From the NCBI GenBank assembly GCA_934718155.1, contig CAKUZF010000006.1, forward strand, positions 18,723-82,722: a stretch of DNA of 64,000 bases, given 5' to 3'. Under the pieces are notes generated by a model that was not told where the DNA came from, did not search any database, and saw only the letters and a program-made list of their open reading frames with translations. How positions within the stretch are numbered: the stretch's first letter is position 1; the number at the start of each line of letters is the position of its first letter. This document shows positions 40,468 through 49,117 of this stretch, piece by piece. The translations under genes and the position numbers were made by a program. The stretch is from an uncultured Parabacteroides sp. GTDB taxonomy: Bacteria > Bacteroidota > Bacteroidia > Bacteroidales > Tannerellaceae.

Positions 40468-41285
40468 GAGTGCTTTAATTGATAAGTAATCGTTTTCATC
40501 CAATTCGCCCATTCCTTGGGTGTGCGAGTGGCATCGAATGTTTGCCAAGGAACAGGTTGACCAAAATAGATGCGGAAAGTACTGTGTTTGCTCTTAAACA
40601 TCTCGTCGGGAAGATAGATCATCTCGTAGTTCATCTTTATCCCCATTGCTTTACGCAAGTGTGCGAGGTTGTAGAAGAAGTTGGAGTTTTGCCCGTCGAA
40701 GAAGACTGGTATGATGTCGCGTTGGTAGGCGACGGCTTTCTGAATGAATGATTTTTTCCATTCCAAATCTTGCACTTTCCCGTTGATCTTGCGTGAGCAG
40801 AGTCCAGCAGGAAAGGTGATGATCTGGCGGTCGGATGCATAAGCCTGCTCGATTAATGAGGCATTTGTTCGGCTTTGCGCTCCATGCTTGTTGATGGGGA
40901 TAAAGATCGACCGCAAGTTGGGAATGTTTAATAAAAGATCGTTCACTAAATAATAAATCTGATCTTGAAAACGACTGCCAATGAGAGCGGAGAGGCAGAT
41001 GCCATCTAATCCGCCCAGTGGATGATTGGCCGCAAAAATGAATCGTCCCTCGTTAGGTATACGTTCTTCGTGGGTTAGCTCGAAACGCAAGTCGAAATAA
41101 TCGACCATGCTACGCATGAAATCGACACCTTGATGATTTTGGTAGCGGCTTAAGATCTCATTCAGCTCCGTTTGATGCACGGTTCTTTCAAGGTAAGCTA
41201 TTAGCCACCTTGGAATTTTGTGCGCAATCTTGGGCGCTTTTTGCTCCAAAATCGTTTTGATATCAATTTTCGTTAAGCCATCCAT
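40464..41285 (-). CDS. glsA: PlsC-type O-acyltransferase, probable glycine lipid synthase GlsA
   Basis: 273 residues. Acyltransferase motifs are visible as AANHPLGGLDGICLSALIGS (with the HxxxxxD-like core), FIPINKHGAQ, and IITFPAGLCSRKI (the FPAG motif). There is no strong membrane helix. It would add the second, ester-linked fatty acid to the N-acylglycine made by GlsB. It is first in the pair: the TGA stop and the glsB ATG share ATGA at 40464-40467. Its promoter element TATCTTTG is at 41312-41319. Confidence 0.8.
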   Translation of the reverse strand: MDGLTKIDIKTILEQKAPKIAHKIPRWLIAYLERTVHQTELNEILSRYQNHQGVDFMRSMVDYFDLRFELTHEERIPNEGRFIFAANHPLGGLDGICLSALIGSRFQDQIYYLVNDLLLNIPNLRSIFIPINKHGAQSRTNASLIEQAYASDRQIITFPAGLCSRKINGKVQDLEWKKSFIQKAVAYQRDIIPVFFDGQNSNFFYNLAHLRKAMGIKMNYEMIYLPDEMFKSKHSTFRIYFGQPVPWQTFDATRTPKEWANWMKTITYQLKHS

Positions 41286-41311
41286 CGTTACTCAGTATCG
41301 AATTATGGGAG

Positions 41312-41319
41312 ACAAAGAT
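41312..41319 (-). promoter_or_regulatory. -7 promoter element of glsA-glsB
   Basis: Minus strand TATCTTTG, 26 nt upstream of the glsA ATG; no clear -33. Confidence 0.5.
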
Positions 41320-41435
41320 AATAAAATCCCATATGTCGCGTATAATCTTCAACGACCTGTTGATAACTTTTTCTTACTTTTCTATCTGAAATGTTGTCTC
41401 GTTCGTAGGGAAATATGTAATTTTACCATCTCAAA

Positions 41436-41472
41436 GGAGGCATGTGTGTGCATATCAAAGTAGTACGCCTCC
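41436..41472 (+). repeat. Inverted repeat upstream of the dcw cluster
   Basis: GGAGGC (41436-41441) pairs with GCCTCC (41467-41472) around a 25-nt loop, about 40 nt before rsmH, in the position where mraZ would normally end. No mraZ coding remnant is visible in 41286-41514. Confidence 0.5.
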
Positions 41473-41514
41473 GCATTTTAATGGGTAAGTGAGAGTTTAA
41501 CTAAACGGCAACGC

Positions 41515-42432
41515 ATGGAAGAAATAACAAATAGCTATCATGTGCCCGTCCTGTTGAGTGAGAGTCTTGAGGGATTGGCAATTCAACCAAAGGGCATTTA
41601 TGTGGATGTGACTTTTGGTGGGGGGGGCCATTCGCGTGAGATTTTGTCTCGTTTAGCTCCAGAGGGGCATTTATATGGCTTTGACCAAGACGCTGATGCG
41701 GAGCATAATGTCCCATCGGATGATCGATTTACGTTTGTGAGAAGCAACTTCAGGTATCTTTATAATTTTATGCGCTATTATGGTAGGCAGGGCCAAGTGG
41801 ATGGCTTGTTGGCCGACTTGGGCGTTTCGTCGCATCATTTCGATGATCAAGCACGCGGGTTCTCATTCCGTTTTGATGGGGATTTGGATATGCGCATGAA
41901 TACACGAGCAGGAAAGACGGCTGCAGATGTTGTGAACCAATACAGTGAAGGGGAGTTGGCCAATCTGTTTTATCTTTATGGTGAACTGAAGGCATCCCGT
42001 AAGCTGGCCAGTACTCTGGTGAAAGCGCGAGCGGAGCATCCGATTGCTACGATTGGCGATTTCTTGGAGGTAATCAAGCCATTTGTGGGTAAGGATAAGG
42101 AGAAGAAGTTTTTGGCGCAGGCTTTTCAGGCATTGCGTATCGAGGTGAATGATGAGATGAGTGCATTGAAAGCCATGTTGCAAGGCTCGCTGCGTGTGCT
42201 TAAACCGGGTGGTCGTTTGGTGGTAATCACTTATCATTCGTTGGAGGATAGATTGGTGAAGAACTTCTTGAAAGCGGGTAACTTTGAAGGTAAGAGCGAA
42301 CAGGATTTCTTTGGTAATCAACAATCTCCATTCCGCCTTGTTAATAATAAGGTGATTGTGCCCACCGCTGAGGAGATTGAGCGAAATCCGCGTGCGCGAA
42401 GTGCGAAGCTGCGAATAGCCGAAGTGAAATAA
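41515..42432 (+). CDS. rsmH: 16S rRNA (cytosine(1402)-N(4))-methyltransferase RsmH (MraW)
   Basis: 305 residues. N-terminal HVPVLLSESLEGL and the SAM motif YVDVTFGGGGHSREILSRL; later GLLADLGVSSHHFDD, RGFSFRFDGDLDMRMNT, and the catalytic-site region VVITYHSLEDRLVKNF. It methylates the N4 of C1402 in 16S rRNA. It is first in a 12-gene cell wall/division cluster that is on one strand with tiny gaps or overlaps, so the whole cluster is probably one long transcript. The usual first gene, mraZ, is absent. ftsL starts 19 nt after the stop. Confidence 0.95.
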   Translation: MEEITNSYHVPVLLSESLEGLAIQPKGIYVDVTFGGGGHSREILSRLAPEGHLYGFDQDADAEHNVPSDDRFTFVRSNFRYLYNFMRYYGRQGQVDGLLADLGVSSHHFDDQARGFSFRFDGDLDMRMNTRAGKTAADVVNQYSEGELANLFYLYGELKASRKLASTLVKARAEHPIATIGDFLEVIKPFVGKDKEKKFLAQAFQALRIEVNDEMSALKAMLQGSLRVLKPGGRLVVITYHSLEDRLVKNFLKAGNFEGKSEQDFFGNQQSPFRLVNNKVIVPTAEEIERNPRARSAKLRIAEVK

Positions 42433-42451
42433 GAGTGAGGAGGAATATCTG

Positions 42452-42802
42452 ATGGAAGAAGCTGCGAAGAAATCGAAGAAGAAGAGCGAACGACGACTTT
42501 CGCTTTGGTATATTCTGGGAGGTGGAATCTTAAAAGAGGATTTCATCTTGAAGCATACACGCATGATTGTCTTGTTGGTCGTACTGGCTTTCTTTTTCAT
42601 TGGAAACCGATATACTTGCATGCAGAAACTGCGTGAAATCGACCGTTTGAGCCAACGCTTGCGAGATGTGCGTTTTGAGGCCTTGTCTATCTCTTCGGAG
42701 TTGACAGAGCACAGCAGACAGTCGCAAGTGGAGGAATTGATAGTAGAACAAGGTATTGACCTGGAGGTGGCTAAGACCCCCTCTTTTGTGTTGCATAAAT
42801 AA
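42452..42802 (+). CDS. ftsL: Cell division protein FtsL
   Basis: 116 residues. A lysine-rich cytoplasmic N-terminus, one membrane helix (~35-53, MIVLLVVLAFFFIGNRY) and a short coiled-coil periplasmic region (LREIDRLSQRLRDVRFEALS). It matches the Bacteroidota FtsL family in length, topology and position between rsmH and ftsI. It is part of the FtsQLB divisome subcomplex. Its TAA stop shares one base with the ftsI ATG (42800-42804). Confidence 0.88.
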   Translation: MEEAAKKSKKKSERRLSLWYILGGGILKEDFILKHTRMIVLLVVLAFFFIGNRYTCMQKLREIDRLSQRLRDVRFEALSISSELTEHSRQSQVEELIVEQGIDLEVAKTPSFVLHK

Positions 42803-45018
42803 TGGAAGAAAACGAACGTATAGCAATGGGGCCAGAGATTGAATCGAAGGTAGATGAACCTACGAATAATAGGGTGTTGACCTATTATTTCATAGTGGTG
42901 TTGATGCTAGGCTTGGTGGCTGTATGTGTGTTGGTTTATACGTTCAATACGGCTTTTGTACAACGCGATAGGTGGCTTGCGGTGGCAGAAAGTCAAAAGC
43001 GCCCTAACCATTTGGTGTTGCCTGGCCGAGGAAATATCTATTCGGCTGATGGCAAGTTGATGGCAACGAGTGTACCACGTTACTATTTGTATATCGATTT
43101 TAGGGCAGAGGCATTCTCGCCTGATCAAAAGGGAAAATATAATTGGTTGGATACGTTCTTGCTCTCGAAGAGGAATGGCATTGATTCATTGGCCATTTGT
43201 CTTTCGCATAAATTGAAAGATCGTACGCCAGCAGGCTATAAGGAGTACTTGAAAAAAGGCTTGAAAAGTCGTAGTAGGCAATATGCGCTCTATTCGGGGA
43301 AAGTCTCCTATTCAGATTTGAAAGAGATCAAACAATATCCCTTCTTGCGCTTAGGACGTTATCGCAGTGGATTTTACACGAAGGAAATGGTGCAAAGGCA
43401 GAAACCGTTTGGTTCATTGGCTTCGCGTACCATTGGCGATATCTATGGCGATATTGAAGTGGATGGTGTAACCAAAGGAAAGAATGGATTGGAACTTCAG
43501 TATGATTCCTTGTTGCGTGGACAGGCAGGAATCAGCTCGGTACGCCGAGTAGGAGGAGGTTGGACGAACGTGGTTGAGGTGGAACCTACGGATGGAATGG
43601 ATATCCGTACTACAATTGATATCAACATACAAGACTTTACTGAAAAATCGCTTGTGGATAAACTGAAAGAAATTGATGCCGAGAGTGGTACGGCTGTGGT
43701 GATGGAGGTGAAGACGGGCGAAATCAAGGCCATTACGAATATGGCACGAGTGCGTGAAGGCACTTATGCGGAGACCAAGAATCATGCGGTTGCAGATGAG
43801 ACAGAACCAGGATCTACTTTTAAGGTGGCTTCTATCATGGTTGCTTTGGAAGATGGCGTTTGCCAACCTGGAGATACAGTGGATACAGGCAACGGAATCT
43901 ATATGTATAAAGGCGCTCGTATGACCGACCATAATATGAACAAGGGTGGCTATCATGAAATCACGGTTGAAAAAGCCATTTGGAATTCTTCGAATATCGG
44001 AGTGGCAAAGGCAATCTTAAAAGGCTATGAGAAGAATCCCGAAAAGTATTGGGAGGGACTGAACCGCATAGGCATGATGGCCGATCTACGTTTAGAGATC
44101 CCAGGTGCGGGTAGAGCGAAGATTCGTAGGCCCGATGATAAGAGTAATCCTTGGTCGAAGACCACATTGCCTTGGATGTCGTTTGGTTATGAAACACAGA
44201 TACCTCCTATTTATACGCTGACATTCTTCAATGCGATTGCGAATGGAGGAAAGATGGTTCGCCCTTTGTTTACGAAGGAGATCATGAATAATGGTAAAAC
44301 GGTTCAGTCTTTTTCTACAGAGGTGATTAAACCAGCGATTTGTTCCTCGCATACTTTGGCTCAAATACAATCTATGCTGTTGGGAGTCGTGGAGAAAGGA
44401 ACGGGTAAGGCGGTACATTCAGATGCGGTACGCATAGCCGGAAAAACAGGAACGGCGCAGATCGCATCAGGAGGAAGGTATCGCACAAGTGGACACCAAG
44501 TCGCTTTTTGTGGTTATTTCCCTGCGGATGACCCCAAATATAGTTGCATTGTCGTGATTCGTCGTCCACGCATCGGTTATCCTTCGGGAGGTTCGATGTC
44601 GGGTGGTGTGGTGAAATCGATCGCAGAGAAGATTTATGCCAATCACATTAGCTTGGATCTTGACACGATGCAGGTTGATTCGATGGCAGTGCTTTTGCCT
44701 CGTGTGAAAAATGGCGAAGCGCAAGCGATGGAGGCTGTCTTGGATGAATTGAACATCTCGATGGATGAGGATAGCTTGCATACACATTGGGCTTCTGCAT
44801 CCCAGGAGGAGATGGATAAAATAAAGATGAAAGATGTCGCTGTTCGTGAAGGCCTGGTGCCGAATGTGATTGGTATGGGAGCGAAGGATGCGGTCTATTT
44901 GTTGGAACAAGAAGGTTTACGTGTTTCGATGACAGGAATAGGACGTGTTGTGTCGCAAAGCATTCAGCCGGGACGTAAGTTGACGAAAGGACAAAGTATA
45001 TCTATAACATTGAAATAG
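42802..45018 (+). CDS. ftsI: Penicillin-binding protein FtsI (PBP3), PASTA-bearing
   Basis: 738 residues. An N-terminal membrane helix (~27-50) is followed by a pedestal domain and the transpeptidase. Catalytic motifs are EPGSTFKVASIM (SxxK, serine near residue 337), SSNIGVA (SxN) and RIAGKTGTAQIASG (KTG). The C-terminal ~55 residues are a PASTA domain (GLVPNVIGMGAKDAVYLLEQ). It cross-links septal peptidoglycan. The PASTA tail and length (738 versus ~590 in E. coli) are normal for this phylum. One-base overlap with ftsL and a 1-nt gap to murE. Confidence 0.95.
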   Translation: MEENERIAMGPEIESKVDEPTNNRVLTYYFIVVLMLGLVAVCVLVYTFNTAFVQRDRWLAVAESQKRPNHLVLPGRGNIYSADGKLMATSVPRYYLYIDFRAEAFSPDQKGKYNWLDTFLLSKRNGIDSLAICLSHKLKDRTPAGYKEYLKKGLKSRSRQYALYSGKVSYSDLKEIKQYPFLRLGRYRSGFYTKEMVQRQKPFGSLASRTIGDIYGDIEVDGVTKGKNGLELQYDSLLRGQAGISSVRRVGGGWTNVVEVEPTDGMDIRTTIDINIQDFTEKSLVDKLKEIDAESGTAVVMEVKTGEIKAITNMARVREGTYAETKNHAVADETEPGSTFKVASIMVALEDGVCQPGDTVDTGNGIYMYKGARMTDHNMNKGGYHEITVEKAIWNSSNIGVAKAILKGYEKNPEKYWEGLNRIGMMADLRLEIPGAGRAKIRRPDDKSNPWSKTTLPWMSFGYETQIPPIYTLTFFNAIANGGKMVRPLFTKEIMNNGKTVQSFSTEVIKPAICSSHTLAQIQSMLLGVVEKGTGKAVHSDAVRIAGKTGTAQIASGGRYRTSGHQVAFCGYFPADDPKYSCIVVIRRPRIGYPSGGSMSGGVVKSIAEKIYANHISLDLDTMQVDSMAVLLPRVKNGEAQAMEAVLDELNISMDEDSLHTHWASASQEEMDKIKMKDVAVREGLVPNVIGMGAKDAVYLLEQEGLRVSMTGIGRVVSQSIQPGRKLTKGQSISITLK

Positions 45019-45019
45019 C

Positions 45020-46471
45020 ATGGAATTAAGAACTTTAATCGGTGCGTTAGAAGCTCCTCAATGTGTAGGGGCTGATCAATTGGAGATAACATGTGTTACT
45101 TCTGATTCTCGACAGGTCATGCCGGGGTCGCTGTTTGTTGCGGTTCGTGGAGTGGCGGTTGATGGTCATCTGTATATTGGCAGTGCCCTTGAGAAGGGAG
45201 CTGTAGCTGTTGTTTGTGAGGAAATTCCTGCAGAATGGGCGGAAAGAGCTACCTTTGTCGTTGTGAAAGATTCGGCTTATGCGTTAGGCTTATTACTTTC
45301 AAGGTGGTATGGCGATCCTTCCAAAAAGTTGAAGTTGGTAGGAGTGACCGGGACAAACGGAAAGACAACGATTGCCACGGTTCTATATGAATTGTTTAGG
45401 CGGTTAGGTTATAAAGTAGGATTACTATCGACCGTATGCAACTATGTGGATGGCGAAGCGATTCCTACCGATCATACGACCCCCGATCCGAGCACACTGC
45501 ACGCTTTGATTGCTAAAATGGTTGAGGCGGGATGTACGTATGCATTTATGGAGGTAAGCTCTCACTCGATAGATCAACGTCGTATCAGTGGGCTTGATTT
45601 TGATGGGGGTGTCTTTACTAACTTGACTCGCGATCACTTGGATTATCATAAGACGGTGGAGAATTACTTGAAGGCAAAGAAAAAGTTCTTCGACGATCTG
45701 CCCGCAAAAGCTTTTGCGTTGACAAATTTGGATGACAAATCGGGTATGGTGATGCTCCAAAACACGAAGGCAAAGAAGTTGACCTACTCGCTGCGCACAT
45801 TGGCAGATTTCAAAGGAAAGATATTGGAATCGCATTTTGAAGGAACGGATCTGTTGATAAACGACAAGGAAGTGATGGTCCGTTTTGTGGGTCGTTTTAA
45901 CGCATACAATCTGCTGGCCGTGTATGGAACAGCGGTCTCGTTGGGCATTGCTCCAGAAGAGGCACTGGTAGCGTTAAGTGCTATGCATCCTGTGTCGGGA
46001 CGTTTTGAGGCTATTCATTCTCCAGAGGGTTTCACGGCTATAGTTGATTACGCTCATACCCCTGATGCTTTGACGAATGTTTTAAATAGCATTCATGAGG
46101 TATTGGAAGGAAAGGGACGAGTCATTACGGTTGTGGGTGCAGGAGGAAACCGCGATAAAGGGAAACGCCCTTTGATGGCGCAAGAGGCTGTGCGCTTGAG
46201 CGATCAGGTAATCTTGACTTCGGATAATCCTCGCTTTGAAGATCCAGATGCGATTATCCAAGACATGGTTGCGGGTCTGACGAAAGCTGATTTAGGACGT
46301 ACCTTATGTATTACTAATCGGGCGCAGGCTATCAAGACTGCGACCTTATTGGCGAAGAAGGGCGATGTTATTTTGGTGGCCGGAAAAGGACACGAAGACT
46401 ATCAAGAGGTGAAGGGCGTGAAACATCATTTCGACGACCGTGAACAGTTAAGATCCTGCTTCAAGCAGTAA
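45020..46471 (+). CDS. murE: UDP-N-acetylmuramoyl-L-alanyl-D-glutamate ligase MurE
   Basis: 483 residues. Central ATPase motif VGVTGTNGKTTIATVLYELF (residues ~109-128), and the diaminoacid-recognition motif SDNPRFED (DNPR) near residue 402. DNPR is the signature for meso-diaminopimelate rather than lysine, so the peptidoglycan is of the DAP type. N-terminal SDSRQVMPGSLFVAVRG is the Mur-family substrate motif. It adds the third amino acid of the stem peptide in the cytosol. One-nt gap after ftsI; mraY follows after 21 nt. Confidence 0.95.
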   Translation: MELRTLIGALEAPQCVGADQLEITCVTSDSRQVMPGSLFVAVRGVAVDGHLYIGSALEKGAVAVVCEEIPAEWAERATFVVVKDSAYALGLLLSRWYGDPSKKLKLVGVTGTNGKTTIATVLYELFRRLGYKVGLLSTVCNYVDGEAIPTDHTTPDPSTLHALIAKMVEAGCTYAFMEVSSHSIDQRRISGLDFDGGVFTNLTRDHLDYHKTVENYLKAKKKFFDDLPAKAFALTNLDDKSGMVMLQNTKAKKLTYSLRTLADFKGKILESHFEGTDLLINDKEVMVRFVGRFNAYNLLAVYGTAVSLGIAPEEALVALSAMHPVSGRFEAIHSPEGFTAIVDYAHTPDALTNVLNSIHEVLEGKGRVITVVGAGGNRDKGKRPLMAQEAVRLSDQVILTSDNPRFEDPDAIIQDMVAGLTKADLGRTLCITNRAQAIKTATLLAKKGDVILVAGKGHEDYQEVKGVKHHFDDREQLRSCFKQ

Positions 46472-46492
46472 TGAATTATAGAATGACGTATT

Positions 46493-47752
46493 ATGCTGTA
46501 TTATCTTTTTAATTATTTGGATCAGTTGGATTTTCCAGGAGCGGGCATGTTTAAGTATGTCTCTTTTCGCTCGGGTATCGCATTTATCCTCTCCTTGTTT
46601 ATCTCTACAGCGATTGGCCGACAAATCATAGATCGATTGCAATTACTGCAGATTGGAGAGACCGTGCGCAACTTGGGGCTGGAGGGACAGATGAGCAAGA
46701 AAGGTACGCCTACTATGGGTGGTATCATCATAATTATAGCAATTGTGCTCCCTGTCCTATTTTGTGCGCGTCTGGAGAATGTATATGTGCTGCTTATGTT
46801 GATCACAACACTTTGGTTAGGAGCCTTGGGCTTTGCTGACGACTATATCAAGGTGTTCAAAAAAAACAAGGAGGGTATGCATGGCCGATTTAAGATTGTG
46901 GGTCAAGTAGGTTTAGGCCTTATCGTAGGACTGGTCTTGTTTATGAGTCCGGATGTGGTGATCAAAGAAAACATGGAGGTGCGCCATGGAAACGTGATCG
47001 AGGAGGTGCATTATCAGAATGTGGAGGTCAAATCTACCAAAACCACGATTCCTTTTGTGAAAAACAACAATTTCGATTATGCGAATCTGGTGAGTTGGGC
47101 TGGCGATTATAAGCAGGAGGCTGCTTGGTTGCTTTTTGTCATGATGGTTATTTTTGTCGTAACGGCGGTTTCGAATGGCGCCAATTTGACTGATGGACTT
47201 GACGGCTTGGCTGCTGGCTCCTCGGCAATCATTGGAGTGGCCTTAGGAATATTAGCCTATATGTCTTCTCACTTTGAATTTGCTTCTTTCCTGAACATCA
47301 TGTTCATTCCTGGCGCGGAGGAACTAGTGGTTTTTGCGGCTGCCTTTATTGGAGCTACAGTTGGATTTCTTTGGTATAATGCTTATCCGGCTCAAGTATT
47401 TATGGGCGATACTGGTAGTTTGACCTTGGGCGGCATTATCGCTGTGTTTGCGATTATCATCCGAAAGGAGTTGTTGATTCCAATATTGTGTGGTATCTTT
47501 TTGGTAGAGAATCTGTCGGTTATGTTGCAGGTCTTCTATTTTAAATATACGAAGAAGAAGTATGGTGAAGGCCGTCGTATTTTCAAGATGACGCCGTTGC
47601 ATCATCATTTCCAAAAGCCCGGAAATGCAGGTATTCAAGCTTTGATTCAGAAACCTTATGCAGTGGTGCCTGAGTCGAAGATTGTGGTGCGTTTCTGGTT
47701 GATCGGCATGATCTTGGCTGTAATTACGATTGTGACGTTAAAGATGAGATAA
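46493..47752 (+). CDS. mraY: Phospho-N-acetylmuramoyl-pentapeptide transferase MraY
   Basis: 419 residues with about ten membrane helices. Family motifs: KKGTPTMGGIIIIIAI, LGFADDYIKVFKKNKEGMHG, NLTDGLDGLAAGSSAI, GDTGSLTLGGIIAVF and a HHHFQKPG-like stretch (MTPLHHHFQKPGN). A ~60-residue polar insertion after the fourth helix (VVIKENMEVRHGNVIEEVHY) makes it longer than the 360-residue E. coli protein and is usual in Bacteroidota. It forms lipid I at the inner membrane. murD follows after 2 nt. Confidence 0.95.
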   Translation: MLYYLFNYLDQLDFPGAGMFKYVSFRSGIAFILSLFISTAIGRQIIDRLQLLQIGETVRNLGLEGQMSKKGTPTMGGIIIIIAIVLPVLFCARLENVYVLLMLITTLWLGALGFADDYIKVFKKNKEGMHGRFKIVGQVGLGLIVGLVLFMSPDVVIKENMEVRHGNVIEEVHYQNVEVKSTKTTIPFVKNNNFDYANLVSWAGDYKQEAAWLLFVMMVIFVVTAVSNGANLTDGLDGLAAGSSAIIGVALGILAYMSSHFEFASFLNIMFIPGAEELVVFAAAFIGATVGFLWYNAYPAQVFMGDTGSLTLGGIIAVFAIIIRKELLIPILCGIFLVENLSVMLQVFYFKYTKKKYGEGRRIFKMTPLHHHFQKPGNAGIQALIQKPYAVVPESKIVVRFWLIGMILAVITIVTLKMR

Positions 47753-47754
47753 AT

Positions 47755-49092
47755 ATGAGCAAGAGAATTGTGATATTAGGTGCGGGAGAAAGTGGCGCAG
47801 GTGCCGCTGTCTTGGCAAAGGCGAAAGGATTTGATGTGTTTGTATCCGATAAATCGTCGATCAAACCTAAGTACAAGGCGTTATTGGATAGTCATGCGAT
47901 TGCATGGGAAGAGGGACAGCACACCGAAACCGACATTTTGAATGCCGACGAGATCGTGAAGAGCCCGGGGATACCAGATAAGGCTCCGATAATCCAGCAA
48001 TTGAAGAAGCAGGGAACGCCAATCATCTCTGAAATTGAGTTCGCAGGGCGCTATACCTCGTCGAAGATGATCTGCATCACAGGGAGCAATGGAAAGACGA
48101 CCACCACGATGCTGACTTACCATATCTTGAAGCAAGCAGGCGTAGATGTGGGCTTAGCCGGAAATGTAGGCAATAGTTTGGCTCTTCAGGTTGCGGAAGA
48201 TCCTCATGCTGTCTATGTGATAGAATTGAGCAGCTTCCAGCTGGATAATATGTACGATTTCAAGGCAGATATCGCAATCATTCTGAATATCACTCCTGAT
48301 CATTTGGATCGCTATAATTACGAGATGCAGAATTATGTGGATGCAAAAATGCGTATTTTGCAGAACCAAACTAAGGCGGATGCTTTTATCTATTGGAACG
48401 ATGACCCCATCGTGACCCGAGAGATTGCGAAGCGTCATCCAGAGGTGACTTGCTATCCATTTGCTGAGACGAAAGAAGAAGGAGTAAAAGCATATACACA
48501 AAATAAGGAAGTAATTATTGAAATGGGAGACGGAACATTTACTATGGAGCAGGATTTATTAGCTTTGTCGGGTACGCATAACTTGTATAACTCCTTGGCG
48601 GCAGCTATCGCTTCGAAGTTAATGAACATAAGTGATGAGAAGCTTCGTGCTTCACTTAGCGATTTCGCTGGTGTTGAACATCGCTTAGAGAAGGTTTTGC
48701 GTATTCGTGGTGTGGATTACATCAATGATTCGAAGGCGACGAATGTCAATTCTTGTTGGTATGCGCTGCAAAGTATGACGACTCCGGTTGTCTTAATTTT
48801 GGGAGGTACTGATAAGGGCAATGACTATCGCGAGATTGAGGCATTGGTGAAACAGAAGGTACACGCCTTGATTTTCTTGGGAGTGGACAATGCGAAGTTG
48901 CATGCCTTCTTTGATGGCAAGATTGCCGACATCGCAGATGCTCGTTCGATGGAAGAGGCAGTGAACATCGCTTATGGTAAGGCGAAAAAAGGCGACACGG
49001 TCTTACTCTCGCCCTGTTGTGCAAGTTTCGATCTTTTCAAAAGCTATGAAGATCGTGGCGAGCAATTCAAGAAATGCGTAAGAAATTTGTAA
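47755..49092 (+). CDS. murD: UDP-N-acetylmuramoyl-L-alanine:D-glutamate ligase MurD
   Basis: 445 residues. N-terminal RIVILGAGESGAGAAVLAKA (UDP-substrate domain), ATPase motif MICITGSNGKTTTTMLTYHI (~103-122), ELSSFQLDNM, and C-terminal YINDSKATNVNSCWYAL with GGTDKGNDY. It adds D-glutamate in the cytosolic stem-peptide pathway. Two nt after mraY; ftsW begins 25 nt after its stop. Confidence 0.95.
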   Translation: MSKRIVILGAGESGAGAAVLAKAKGFDVFVSDKSSIKPKYKALLDSHAIAWEEGQHTETDILNADEIVKSPGIPDKAPIIQQLKKQGTPIISEIEFAGRYTSSKMICITGSNGKTTTTMLTYHILKQAGVDVGLAGNVGNSLALQVAEDPHAVYVIELSSFQLDNMYDFKADIAIILNITPDHLDRYNYEMQNYVDAKMRILQNQTKADAFIYWNDDPIVTREIAKRHPEVTCYPFAETKEEGVKAYTQNKEVIIEMGDGTFTMEQDLLALSGTHNLYNSLAAAIASKLMNISDEKLRASLSDFAGVEHRLEKVLRIRGVDYINDSKATNVNSCWYALQSMTTPVVLILGGTDKGNDYREIEALVKQKVHALIFLGVDNAKLHAFFDGKIADIADARSMEEAVNIAYGKAKKGDTVLLSPCCASFDLFKSYEDRGEQFKKCVRNL

Positions 49093-49117
49093 CTTTGCGA
49101 ACAATAAGAGAATAACG

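Noticed and set aside
41480..41495. TGGGTAAGTGAG before rsmH considered as MraZ-binding boxes
   Set aside because: Only one unit resembles the TGGG box; the direct repeats with regular spacing are missing and mraZ is absent.
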